From Minisyncoccota bacterium (GTDB taxonomy: Bacteria > Patescibacteriota > Minisyncoccia > UBA6257 > HR35), in assembly GCA_028276075.1 (NCBI GenBank), contig JAPYXA010000022.1, positions 1 to 7,451 on the forward strand: a DNA stretch of 7,451 nucleotides. Direction: 5' to 3'. Of this stretch, positions 1 to 5,729 are shown piece after piece. Position numbers and translations under genes: made by a program. Within the stretch, counting starts at the first letter, position 1; each line of letters begins with the position of its first letter. The notes beneath the pieces are model-generated. The model was not told the origin of the DNA. It saw only the letters and a list, made by a program, of their open reading frames with translations, and searched no databases.

Positions 1-178
1 GACCTGCTCTTACTAATGTTCTTGTATGTTGAGAGATATTTTTAAAATTACCATCTAAAATTTCGGTAATTTCTTCAACTGAAAGACCTGGGTTTTTATC
101 AACTAAAAGTAAAATTGATATTCGCCAATGATTGGCAGCTCCCTTAAAATATCTCTCTAATTGTTTTGCCTTTTTCAT
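1..178 (-). CDS. ArsR-type winged-helix transcriptional regulator (N-terminal part, cut by window edge)
   Basis: Reading from the ATG at 178, 59 residues are visible before the window ends, beginning MKKAKQLERYFKGAANHWRI. The pattern fits the ArsR/HTH_5 fold. A first helix carries the GAANHWRISIL motif (residues 13-23), equivalent to the family's 'LxxxxRxxIL'. It is followed by the turn KNPGLS (28-33), helix VEEITEIL (34-41), and a recognition helix around NISQHTRTLVRAG (47-59), where family members usually read 'SxHLxxLxxAGLV'. No cysteine or histidine metal-site motif is visible in this part, so metal sensing cannot be inferred. The start is supported by a TATAAT box 11 bases upstream, which would leave a leader of only a few bases; AAGGA lies too close to the ATG to be an ordinary ribosome site. 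The gene probably controls itself or a neighbour. The ligand is unknown and the C-terminus is unseen. Confidence 0.8.
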   Translation of the reverse strand, partial: MKKAKQLERYFKGAANHWRISILLLVDKNPGLSVEEITEILDGNFKNISQHTRTLVRAG

Positions 179-189
179 TCCTTTATCTA

Positions 190-195
190 ATTATA
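190..195 (-). promoter_or_regulatory. -10 box (TATAAT) for the ArsR-type gene
   Basis: A perfect TATAAT on the minus strand ends 11 bases before the ATG at 178. A start 6-8 bases downstream would give a leader of about 3-5 bases, effectively leaderless. No convincing -35 hexamer is seen at 16-18 bases. In DNA this AT-rich such a box can occur by chance; its placement before a start codon is the main support. Confidence 0.45.
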
Positions 196-226
196 ATACA
201 AATGGCCAAAATTAATACAGAATAAA

Positions 227-254
227 ATTCTAACATTCTGTAGAATGTTGGAAT
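227..254. promoter_or_regulatory. 13-2-13 inverted repeat upstream of the ArsR-type gene (operator or terminator)
   Basis: On the plus strand the left arm ATTCTAACATTCT (227-239) and right arm AGAATGTTGGAAT (242-254) are complementary at 12 of 13 positions. The exception is a T opposite G, which is a G-U wobble in minus-strand RNA. The core AACATTCT/AGAATGTT is perfect. An extra copy of the half-site GAATGTT follows at 251-257, giving three half-sites. ArsR/SmtB proteins are known to bind imperfect 12-2-12 palindromes, so an operator is plausible, although it is centred near -57 relative to the predicted start rather than over the promoter. Alternatively, read on the minus strand it is a hairpin followed by TTTATT, a weak AT-rich terminator for the transporter operon that ends at 428. 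Confidence 0.55.
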
Positions 255-286
255 GTTTTGTATTTTGTCTTCAAATTTGGTATTTT

Positions 287-403
287 TTATAAATCATATT
301 CCCAATAAGGTTGCCAAATAAATGGAGTTTCTAAACATTCTTTAATGGTTTTATTATTAGCTAAAATTTCAAGGCCATAATGAGTGACAAAATATATTTT
401 CAT
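287..403 (-). CDS. possible small protein of 38 residues, function unknown
   Basis: An ATG at 403, 25 bases after the stop of the ABC permease, opens a 38-codon frame ending in TAA at 287-289. It starts MKIYFVTHYGLEILANNK and ends with an aromatic-rich tail, PFIWQPYWEYDL, that includes two tryptophans and one cysteine (Cys23). No family is recognised. For: it is co-directional, sits just behind an operon, and has a mixed composition rather than the Lys/Asn/Ile/Phe monotony of random AT-rich frames. Against: it is very short, has no ribosome site, and no neighbour overlap. It could be an untranslated operon tail. Treat as a candidate only. Confidence 0.3.
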   Translation of the reverse strand: MKIYFVTHYGLEILANNKTIKECLETPFIWQPYWEYDL

Positions 404-427
404 AAATTTTTAAATTAGTGATTAATT

Positions 428-1636
428 TTATTCATATCTTAAAGCAACTATAGGATCTAGTTCTGCTGCTCTTTTGGCTGGCCAGTAACCAAAAATTATT
501 CCAACTAAGCTTGAAAAAGTTAAAGAAAGGAAAATGGAATATAAAGAAACTTCAGAAGTAATATTAGCAAATTTTGAAACTGCAATAGATATTAGACTTC
601 CTAAAATTATTCCAAAGATTCCGCCAATTAAAGTTAAAATAACTGATTCGATCAAAAATTGCATCAAAATTTCTCTTTTCTTTGCTCCGATTGCTTTTCT
701 TAAACCAATTTCTCTTATTCTTTCGGTCACAGAAGTTAACATCATATTCATAATCCCAATTCCACCAACAATTAAAGAAATAGCAGCAATTGAGGCTAAA
801 AAGATTGTCATTGTATTGATTAAAGAATTAAAAGTATTTAAAAATTCTTGAGAGGCAATAACAGAAAAATCTGGATTATCAGCAGAAACTTTATGTTCTT
901 TCAAAAGTACCTGAATTATTTCTTCTTTTAAACTTTCAATTAAATTTGAACTTTCTACTTGAACAGCAATTTGAGATAAATATTCAGAACCAGTTAATAT
1001 TTTTTGCATTACTATAAGTGGTACTAATACTACTTCGTCTGGATTCATAAAACCAGCACTTCCTTTCGGCTCTAAAACTCCAATAACTTTAAAATTAATT
1101 TTATTAATTCTTATTGTTTTACCAATAGGATCTTTTTCTCCAAATAAATCTTCAGCAACAGTAGGTCCTAAAACAGCAACTCTATTGAGATCGTTTTCCT
1201 GAAAAAATTTACCATTTTGCACTTTTGAATTTCTAACAATTAAATATTCTGGAATAACTCCTAAAACCAAAGAATTTATATTTTTTCCTATTGAAGAAAC
1301 AATCTGAAATCTTCTACTAACTTCAGGAGAAACAACCTTAACACCTTCAATTTCTTTAATAACTTTAACATCTCTCATTTTTAAACTTTGCGCTGTACCT
1401 CTTCCAGCAGAAACAATACCTCTTCCTGGTTGAATAATTCCAGGAAAGACAGTTAACATATTAGAACCGAGACTTTCAACACTTTGAGCAATTTGACTTT
1501 TTGCTCCTTCACCAATTGAAAGCATAGCAATCACAGCAGTAATACCGATAACAATTCCTAAAATGGTAAGTCCTGATCTTAATTTGTTTGCTTTTATTGA
1601 CCCAAAAGATTCTTTTAATAAATCGTAAAAACTCAT
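428..1636 (-). CDS. ABC transporter permease, MacB/FtsX family
   Basis: This is the membrane subunit of a MacAB/YknXYZ-like ABC system, 402 residues, with the standard MacB topology. TM1 is at about 20-40 (SGLTILGIVIGITAVIAMLS). A large extracytoplasmic MacB_PCD domain spans about 45-265. Three C-terminal helices (about 273-297, 325-350, 365-385) form the FtsX domain. The conserved cytoplasmic loop TERIREIGLRKAIGAKK (304-320), which couples to the ATPase, and the family's typical C-terminal ending DPIVALRYE are both present. The ATG at 1636 overlaps the ATPase stop as ATGA, so translational coupling is likely and the start is secure. Such permeases work by mechanotransmission and export peptides, lipids, macrolide-like compounds or envelope components; the substrate cannot be told from the sequence. 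It is the last clear gene of the operon. It looks intact and of normal family length. Confidence 0.95.
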   Translation of the reverse strand: MSFYDLLKESFGSIKANKLRSGLTILGIVIGITAVIAMLSIGEGAKSQIAQSVESLGSNMLTVFPGIIQPGRGIVSAGRGTAQSLKMRDVKVIKEIEGVKVVSPEVSRRFQIVSSIGKNINSLVLGVIPEYLIVRNSKVQNGKFFQENDLNRVAVLGPTVAEDLFGEKDPIGKTIRINKINFKVIGVLEPKGSAGFMNPDEVVLVPLIVMQKILTGSEYLSQIAVQVESSNLIESLKEEIIQVLLKEHKVSADNPDFSVIASQEFLNTFNSLINTMTIFLASIAAISLIVGGIGIMNMMLTSVTERIREIGLRKAIGAKKREILMQFLIESVILTLIGGIFGIILGSLISIAVSKFANITSEVSLYSIFLSLTFSSLVGIIFGYWPAKRAAELDPIVALRYE

Positions 1637-2352
1637 TTTGTAATATTGCCATTAATTATTATTCTATCTTTGACCTTAAATTCATCAATTATCTCTCCAT
1701 CTCTAATTGAAACTATTCTTTCAGCATGTTTTGCCACATATTCTTCATGAGTAACTAAAACAATAGTTTTTTTAAATTTAAAATTTAATTTTTGAAAAGT
1801 ATCTAAAACTATTTCTCCTGTTTTTGTGTCTAAATTACCAGTTGGCTCATCAGCTAAAATCAAAAGAGGATCATTAATAAGAGCTCTGGCTATAGCAACT
1901 CTTTGCTGCATACCACCAGAAATTTGATTAGGATAGTAATACCAAAAGTTATCCGGGAAAGCAGATGCTTTTAAAGCATTGATTGCTTTTTGTTTTCTTT
2001 CTTCAGATTTTACCCCAGCATAAACTAACGGAAGTTCAACTTGTTCAATAACTCTTACTCTTGGAAGCAAATTATAAGCTTGAAAAACAAAACCAATTTT
2101 TCTTTTTCTTATTTCGGTAAGCTCATCATCATTTAAAGTTGAAACATCTGTACCTTCTAAAAAATATTTTCCTGAAGTTGGTCTGTCTAAACAGCCAATT
2201 ATATGCATTAATGTTGATTTTCCAGAACCAGAAGGTCCCATAATAGCAACAAATTCTCCTTCTTTAATCTCTAAATTAATATTTTTTAAAGCAACAGTTT
2301 CAACATCAGAGTTTTTATAAATTTTATTTATATTTTCAAGTTTGATCATCAT
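1633..2352 (-). CDS. ABC transporter ATP-binding protein, MacB/LolD/YknY-like
   Basis: This is the cytoplasmic ATPase that pairs with the permease encoded just after it; 239 residues, normal for the LolD/YknY group. All nucleotide-binding motifs are visible: Walker A GPSGSGKST (39-47), Q-loop Gln91 in GFVFQAYNLLP, signature ISGGMQQR (144-151), Walker B LLILADEP with catalytic Glu169, D-loop NLD (173-175) and the H-loop His202 (VTHE). The signature departs slightly from the usual LSGGQQQR (Ile for Leu, Met for Gln), and the stretch before it, FPDNFWYYYPNQ, is unusually aromatic; neither suggests inactivity. Two start codons lie in tandem (ATGATG, 2352 and 2349). The first overlaps the adaptor's TGA by four bases, the second by one, and the second would give the more typical MIKLENI beginning. 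The downstream permease also overlaps, so the three components are probably made in fixed ratio. Confidence 0.96.
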   Translation of the reverse strand: MMIKLENINKIYKNSDVETVALKNINLEIKEGEFVAIMGPSGSGKSTLMHIIGCLDRPTSGKYFLEGTDVSTLNDDELTEIRKRKIGFVFQAYNLLPRVRVIEQVELPLVYAGVKSEERKQKAINALKASAFPDNFWYYYPNQISGGMQQRVAIARALINDPLLILADEPTGNLDTKTGEIVLDTFQKLNFKFKKTIVLVTHEEYVAKHAERIVSIRDGEIIDEFKVKDRIIINGNITK

Positions 2353-4034
2353 CTTCTTTGTTGACCAAATGGCAATCGAGGTAAAAATGGATTAGTTTGT
2401 TGTCTACTTTGAGCTGTTTGATTTAAGGTTCTTATAATGATAATCTCTCCGTCGTTTAGCCATTCTAAAACTTCAGTAAACTCATCATTTGAAATTCCTG
2501 TTTTAATATATCTTTTTTCAATTAAGTTTTGAGGAATTTCTAATGGTTTAAATAAGCTTCTTTTTTCAAATTTATAATTTTTAATTACTTCGACATATTT
2601 ACCTATTCTATCACTTTTAATAGCTGAATTTGGTACTAATAAAACATTCTCTTTTCTATTAACAATAACTTCTGCATTAACAGACATTCCTGGTTTTATT
2701 TCTTTATTTTCTTCCTCTAAAGAAATTTTCGCATCATAACTAACTACTCCTTGTTCTTCTTTACCAACTGTACTTATTTCAATTATTTTTCCTTTAACTT
2801 TTAAATCAGGTAAAGCATCAAAAGTTAAAATAGCTTCTTGACCAACTTTTACTTTGACGGAATCTATTTCATTTAAAGATATTTTTGCAATTTTTTGGTT
2901 AGTAATTATTGTTCCGATAATTTGATTTGGAGTAATTAAATCTCCTTTTTTTATATTTAATGTTGATAAAACTCCACTCAAAGGTGCAGCAACATAATAA
3001 TCATTTAAATCTTCTTTAAGGTCATTAAGTTTCTTTTTTGCTTGTTCTAAATCGATTTCTTTTTGTCTAATTGAAAGTTCTAAATTCTTTTTGTCAAAAT
3101 TATAATTATCAACAATATTATGGTAAGAATTAATTTTAGAGATAACATCAAGCAGGTTTTGTTTATATTGAGCTAATGAGTTTAAATAGTTAGTTAATTT
3201 TTGAAAATGATTATTAATAATATTTTCTTTTTCGTGAGTTGCGTTTTTTAAAGCTAAATCTTCCTTCAAATATCTTATCATCTCTCTCCCTTCATTAACT
3301 AAATCATAAGTTGCTAAAACTAAGTCGTAAGAATCTTTTATAATTTTTTCCTTTACATCATTTTGATTTGAAGTATTTTTAAAATTGTCTGAAAGTTCAA
3401 TATATTTTGTTCTTAAAATGTTGTAGTTAAATTCTAATTTTTGACTTTTACCTGTAAAATAAGGATTATAACTTTCATAATATTTCAAATTGTTATCATA
3501 ATTTTCAAAGTCTTTATAAAAATAAATTTTTCTTAAGTCTTCGATAAAAGTTGGATAAAAACTATAAAAGTCGGTCAAAATTGAAATTCCTTGATTTAAA
3601 GCTTTATTGTAATCATCTCCTCTTAAAGTGTTTTGATATTGAAAATTCAATTTTTCTAAATTTAATTTAGCTGAATCAATAGCTAACTCTAAATTTTTAA
3701 TCAAAATTTCTTGATCTTTAATTGATTTTTCAAGATTTCTACTATCTATTTTTGCCAAAATTTGACCTTTGTAAACATTATCTCCTTCCTTAACATTTAG
3801 ATTAACAATTTCTCCGCCAACTTTTGATTTAACATTAATTTCTTCTATTGGTACAATTTCGCCAGTTCCTGAAACTTTAATTTCTAAATTTCCTCTCTGG
3901 ACTTCTCCTAAAATATATCTTACACTTTCTTTTTTAAAAATTCTTGGATAAACAAAGTAACCGATAATCAGCAAAATAATCAAAGCAAAATAAAATTTTT
4001 TACTCTTTGAAATTTTTAAAAATCTATCTTTCAT
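2349..4034 (-). CDS. membrane-fusion/adaptor protein (HlyD/MacA-like), long coiled-coil form
   Basis: This is the extracytoplasmic adaptor of the tripartite ABC system, 561 residues against about 370 for E. coli MacA. In order: a short basic N-terminus, one membrane anchor (about 14-30), the first half of the lipoyl-like barrel-sandwich domain (VGGEIVNLNVKEGDNVYKGQ, about 68-97), a long helical region (98-345), the second lipoyl half (YYVAAPLSGVLSTLNIKKGD, about 346-378), a beta-barrel domain (380-460, ending KPGMSVNAEVIV), a membrane-proximal domain (464-535), and a disordered Gln/Pro/Arg tail (NPFLPRLPFGQQRR). The helical hairpin holds an extra segment of about 150 residues rich in Tyr, Asn, Phe and Lys (roughly 140-300) that explains the added length. 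The start ATG overlaps the AbrB-like gene's stop (ATGA). No lipobox is seen. In a single-membrane cell there would be no TolC partner, as for Bacillus YknX. Confidence 0.92.
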   Translation of the reverse strand: MKDRFLKISKSKKFYFALIILLIIGYFVYPRIFKKESVRYILGEVQRGNLEIKVSGTGEIVPIEEINVKSKVGGEIVNLNVKEGDNVYKGQILAKIDSRNLEKSIKDQEILIKNLELAIDSAKLNLEKLNFQYQNTLRGDDYNKALNQGISILTDFYSFYPTFIEDLRKIYFYKDFENYDNNLKYYESYNPYFTGKSQKLEFNYNILRTKYIELSDNFKNTSNQNDVKEKIIKDSYDLVLATYDLVNEGREMIRYLKEDLALKNATHEKENIINNHFQKLTNYLNSLAQYKQNLLDVISKINSYHNIVDNYNFDKKNLELSIRQKEIDLEQAKKKLNDLKEDLNDYYVAAPLSGVLSTLNIKKGDLITPNQIIGTIITNQKIAKISLNEIDSVKVKVGQEAILTFDALPDLKVKGKIIEISTVGKEEQGVVSYDAKISLEEENKEIKPGMSVNAEVIVNRKENVLLVPNSAIKSDRIGKYVEVIKNYKFEKRSLFKPLEIPQNLIEKRYIKTGISNDEFTEVLEWLNDGEIIIIRTLNQTAQSRQQTNPFLPRLPFGQQRR

Positions 4035-4258
4035 TTTTCTTTTTTAACAATTTCTTTAAGAGATTTAAGGTGTTTTTCCAAATATCCCATAAATTTCTTA
4101 AGATTAGAAAATCTCATTAAAGTAATCATTTCTCCCATTCCAAAAACTAACAATTTCTCTCCTTTCTTAAGTTTCAAATCTTCCCTTGCTTCTTTAGGAA
4201 TAACAACCTGACCTTTTTCGCCAATTATTGTCGAGCCATAAAATTTTTTATCTTTCAT
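4031..4258 (-). CDS. AbrB/SpoVT-type swapped-hairpin DNA-binding protein
   Basis: The 75-residue protein begins with a clear SpoVT-AbrB domain (about 8-52). It has the diagnostic strand pattern STIIGEKGQVVIPKEARE followed by LKLKKGEKLLVFG, in which the GQVVIPKEAR core is close to the family consensus 'GRvtiPkeiR'. The C-terminal third (53-75) is a Lys-rich helix, possibly for dimer or tetramer contacts. Such proteins are usually transition-state regulators or antitoxins that bind as dimers to palindromic or AT-rich DNA. No toxin gene is adjacent: it lies 9 bases after the DoxX gene and its TGA overlaps the adaptor's ATG. Its place inside a transporter operon suggests a local regulator, perhaps acting on the palindrome in the operon's promoter (4734-4750). 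That link is an inference. Confidence 0.88.
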   Translation of the reverse strand: MKDKKFYGSTIIGEKGQVVIPKEAREDLKLKKGEKLLVFGMGEMITLMRFSNLKKFMGYLEKHLKSLKEIVKKEK

Positions 4259-4267
4259 AGTATTGTA

Positions 4268-4678
4268 TTAATTTGTTTCGGTTCTACTTCTCATCAAAAC
4301 CAATTTCCCGCTTCCTCCAAAAAGTAAAACTAAATTAGATGCAAGCAAAACTAAATCAAACTCCCAACCGGTTGCGTTTAAAGCGGTAAAACCAACCTTA
4401 AAAACAAAAATCTTCATTGCAATGGCACCGACCATAATGATTGTTAATATTAAAGCAGCGATATCAATATAAATACCCAAAATTAAAAACAAGCCAGCAA
4501 GAGGTTCAACAACGGAAAGAATTTTCATCAACAAAATTACTCCTGCGCTTATTTCTGCATTAGGAAGCATTTTCCACATCGAAATTTTCTGTAAACCATG
4601 AACAATAAAAATTATACCGACCACTAAACGAAGGAATAAAAGACTAAAATCCGAATATTTTTTCAATTGTTGAAACAT
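4268..4678 (-). CDS. DoxX-family integral membrane protein
   Basis: A 136-residue, four-helix membrane protein typical of DoxX in length and topology. The helices fall at about 11-30, 48-68, 73-93 and 105-122. Family marks are the first-helix motif RLVVGIIFIVHGLQKI (17-32, the 'RlxxGxxfixHGxxKl' pattern), the VVEPLAGLFLILG stretch (56-68), and the final helix GWEFDLVLLASNLVLLFGGSGKL. DoxX proteins are poorly understood; some are subunits or partners of quinone-linked or thiol oxidoreductases and some are linked to redox stress in mycobacteria. It is the promoter-proximal gene, 9 bases before the AbrB-like gene, so it is almost certainly co-transcribed with the ABC system. That is not a standard MacAB partner. 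No strong ribosome site precedes the ATG (only AAAGAAAAA). Confidence 0.9.
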   Translation of the reverse strand: MFQQLKKYSDFSLLFLRLVVGIIFIVHGLQKISMWKMLPNAEISAGVILLMKILSVVEPLAGLFLILGIYIDIAALILTIIMVGAIAMKIFVFKVGFTALNATGWEFDLVLLASNLVLLFGGSGKLVLMRSRTETN

Positions 4679-4724
4679 AGTTTTTCTTTTATCTTATTCT
4701 AATAATTATCGACCCTTACTATAT

Positions 4725-4733
4725 ATTATATCA
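4725..4733 (-). promoter_or_regulatory. extended -10 promoter of the DoxX-AbrB-ABC operon
   Basis: The minus strand reads TGATATAAT, a perfect -10 hexamer (4725-4730) with the TG dinucleotide of an extended -10. This would compensate for the absence of a recognisable -35. It lies just after an intrinsic terminator and about 47 bases before the DoxX start, giving a leader of about 40 bases. It is the only strong promoter candidate for the five genes down to 428. Confidence 0.7.
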
Positions 4734-4750
4734 TACTTTTCTGAAAAGTA
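4734..4750. promoter_or_regulatory. perfect 8-1-8 palindrome abutting the operon promoter (candidate operator)
   Basis: TACTTTTCTGAAAAGTA has two perfectly complementary 8-base arms around one central base. It directly abuts the extended -10 and occupies the spacer up to the edge of the -35 position, so a bound protein would block or alter RNA polymerase. The likeliest local binders are the AbrB-like protein encoded in this operon or the ArsR-type protein at 1-178; neither can be assigned from sequence. As RNA it would lie upstream of the transcription start, so it is not a leader hairpin. Confidence 0.5.
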
Positions 4751-4758
4751 GGAAAAAT

Positions 4759-4789
4759 AAAAAAACCCGGCTACCAGTTGATAGCCGGG
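4759..4789 (-). terminator. intrinsic terminator of the secreted-protein gene
   Basis: On the minus strand a ten-pair GC-rich stem (CCCGGCTATC, loop AACT, GGTAGCCGGG, one T-G wobble) is followed by seven T and then ATTTTT. It begins 31 bases after the stop at 4821. On the plus strand no T-run follows, so it works in one direction only. It insulates the DoxX operon promoter just downstream from upstream transcription, and is the only textbook terminator in the window. Confidence 0.93.
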
Positions 4790-4820
4790 CCATAATAATT
4801 AAGTTTCGATAACGACGATA

Positions 4821-5306
4821 TTATTGAGTTGATGTTGCTGTAGATGTTGGTGTTGAAGTAGGTGTTGTTGTAGGAGTTGAGGTTGCGGTTGACCTACATT
4901 TTTCTTTAGCTTCTTTCGTTGCTTGATTAAACCATTTCTTTATATCTATCAAAGCAGTATTATATGCTTTTCTTGCTTCTCTTTTAGTTTCAGTTGAAGT
5001 AGCATTCTTTACAGCATTTTTATATTCAGCCAAAGTATTTTTCTTTCTTGACTGCATTTCTTTAGTTAAGTTCTTCATTTCTATATTTAAACATTTGACA
5101 TAAGCACCTGCAACTCCTTCTACTTTAGGTTTGCGTTGTTTTGCTGATTGTGTTGTGCTTGTTGTGATTGGTGTTGATGTTGATTCTGATTTAACTTTAT
5201 ATTTAGGTACATGTGGTGTATATGGAGTTTTAATAGTTAAAGCAAGACTTGACGAAACAGAAAAGAAGACGAATGCTAATAATGTTAGAAGTATTAATTT
5301 TTTCAT
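4821..5306 (-). CDS. small secreted Thr/Ser/Pro-rich protein with a charged helical core
   Basis: A 161-residue protein with no assigned function. A Sec signal peptide is clear (MKK, hydrophobic 4-18, likely cleavage after SLA at 22). It is followed by a Thr/Ser/Pro-rich linker (41-53), a Lys/Glu-rich helical middle (about 66-137), and a C-terminal tail in which every second residue from 140 to 160 is Thr. The only two cysteines (72 and 137) bracket the helical core and could form a disulfide closing a helical hairpin. The core, with RKKNTLAEYKNAVKNA and ARKAYNTALIDIKKWFNQA, resembles the Ala/Lys/aromatic helical repeats I recall from other secreted Parcubacteria proteins, but I cannot name a family. 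There is no sorting motif or C-terminal membrane helix, so it is probably released or loosely wall-bound. It may be co-transcribed with the membrane protein 34 bases upstream, and it ends at the strong terminator. Confidence 0.8.
   Translation of the reverse strand: MKKLILLTLLAFVFFSVSSSLALTIKTPYTPHVPKYKVKSESTSTPITTSTTQSAKQRKPKVEGVAGAYVKCLNIEMKNLTKEMQSRKKNTLAEYKNAVKNATSTETKREARKAYNTALIDIKKWFNQATKEAKEKCRSTATSTPTTTPTSTPTSTATSTQ
4827..4889 (-). repeat. low-complexity (X-Thr)n coding repeat
   Basis: Eleven threonine codons occupy every second codon for residues 140-160 of the secreted protein, alternating with Ser, Ala, Pro or Thr. The underlying DNA is an imperfect hexanucleotide repeat. It probably encodes an extended linker or a site for O-glycosylation. 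It is also a likely place for length variation by slippage. Confidence 0.75.
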
Positions 5307-5340
5307 GGTAGTAAATTTAATTTAATTAAGACGACCGAAC

Positions 5341-5697
5341 TTAGAGCAAAATTGTTAATTTTAGACGAGGAGCTCTTTCTTTTAAATTATTGGAGACATA
5401 TAAGGGTTTATTTAAAACAAATTTTTCTTGAGAGATTGTATTGACTAATTTTGGGCGAGAATTAATTAAAAAGATTACAATAAGTGCGAAAAATACAATA
5501 ATGCTTACAAGAAAATATAAAGGGATGTTATCAAGAATAATTGCTGAAATGTCAATTAAATGTATGTCTTCTAATAAAGCTTCAAATAATTCAAAATAAA
5601 GAATAGCACTTTGCCATATATAGATTTGAGTCAGCAAAAAAGCTACATTTAAAGTCAAAATTATTAAAGATATAAGTAAAACCTTGGACATTCTCAT
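5341..5697 (-). CDS. hypothetical membrane protein with two transmembrane helices
   Basis: A 118-residue protein that I do not recognise. Two hydrophobic helices are clear: about 5-27 (VLLISLIILTLNVAFLLTQI) and about 59-79 (PLYFLVSIIVFFALIVIFLI). They are separated by an acidic, Leu/Ile-rich segment (ELFEALLEDIHLIDISAIILD) that probably forms an amphipathic helix outside the membrane. The C-terminal 35 residues are basic, with RPRL-like positive charges, and likely cytoplasmic. The first ATG (5697) lies ten bases after a TATAAA box, and a second Met (residue 3) is an alternative start. It sits 32 bases after the dehydrogenase stop and 34 bases before the secreted-protein gene, with no terminator on either side, so it may form a small unit with the latter. 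Confidence 0.7.
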   Translation of the reverse strand: MRMSKVLLISLIILTLNVAFLLTQIYIWQSAILYFELFEALLEDIHLIDISAIILDNIPLYFLVSIIVFFALIVIFLINSRPKLVNTISQEKFVLNKPLYVSNNLKERAPRLKLTILL

Positions 5698-5707
5698 TAT
5701 GCTTATA

Positions 5708-5713
5708 TTTATA
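5708..5713 (-). promoter_or_regulatory. candidate -10 box (TATAAA) for the two-helix membrane protein
   Basis: TATAAA on the minus strand ends ten bases before the ATG at 5697, in the same near-leaderless arrangement seen before the ArsR-type gene and the dehydrogenase. The region is very AT-rich, so chance occurrence is possible and no -35 is convincing. Confidence 0.35.
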
Positions 5714-5729
5714 CTAAACTATAAATTTA

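Noticed and set aside
534..851. Plus-strand open frame of 105 codons
   Set aside because: It lies wholly inside the permease gene on the opposite strand, opposite the conserved FtsX domain, and its Ile/Lys/Pro-rich translation resembles no protein. It is a shadow of the real gene.
428..4034. Specific macrolide resistance (macAB) assignment
   Set aside because: The family match is firm but substrate cannot be read from sequence; many MacAB-like systems in single-membrane bacteria have other roles, so no resistance symbol is given.
4031..4258. Antitoxin of a toxin-antitoxin pair
   Set aside because: The AbrB-type fold is shared with antitoxins, but both neighbours are clear membrane or transport genes and no small toxin-like frame is adjacent.
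4734..4789. Riboswitch or attenuator reading of the hairpins before the DoxX gene
   Set aside because: The GC-rich hairpin precedes the promoter and is followed by a T-run, so it terminates the upstream gene. The 8-1-8 palindrome is also upstream of the predicted transcription start, so neither lies in the DoxX leader.
5131..5325. Plus-strand open frame of 64 codons
   Set aside because: It is antisense to the signal peptide and Thr-rich part of the secreted protein; its Val/Asp-rich translation is the mirror of Thr/Ser codons, with no support of its own.
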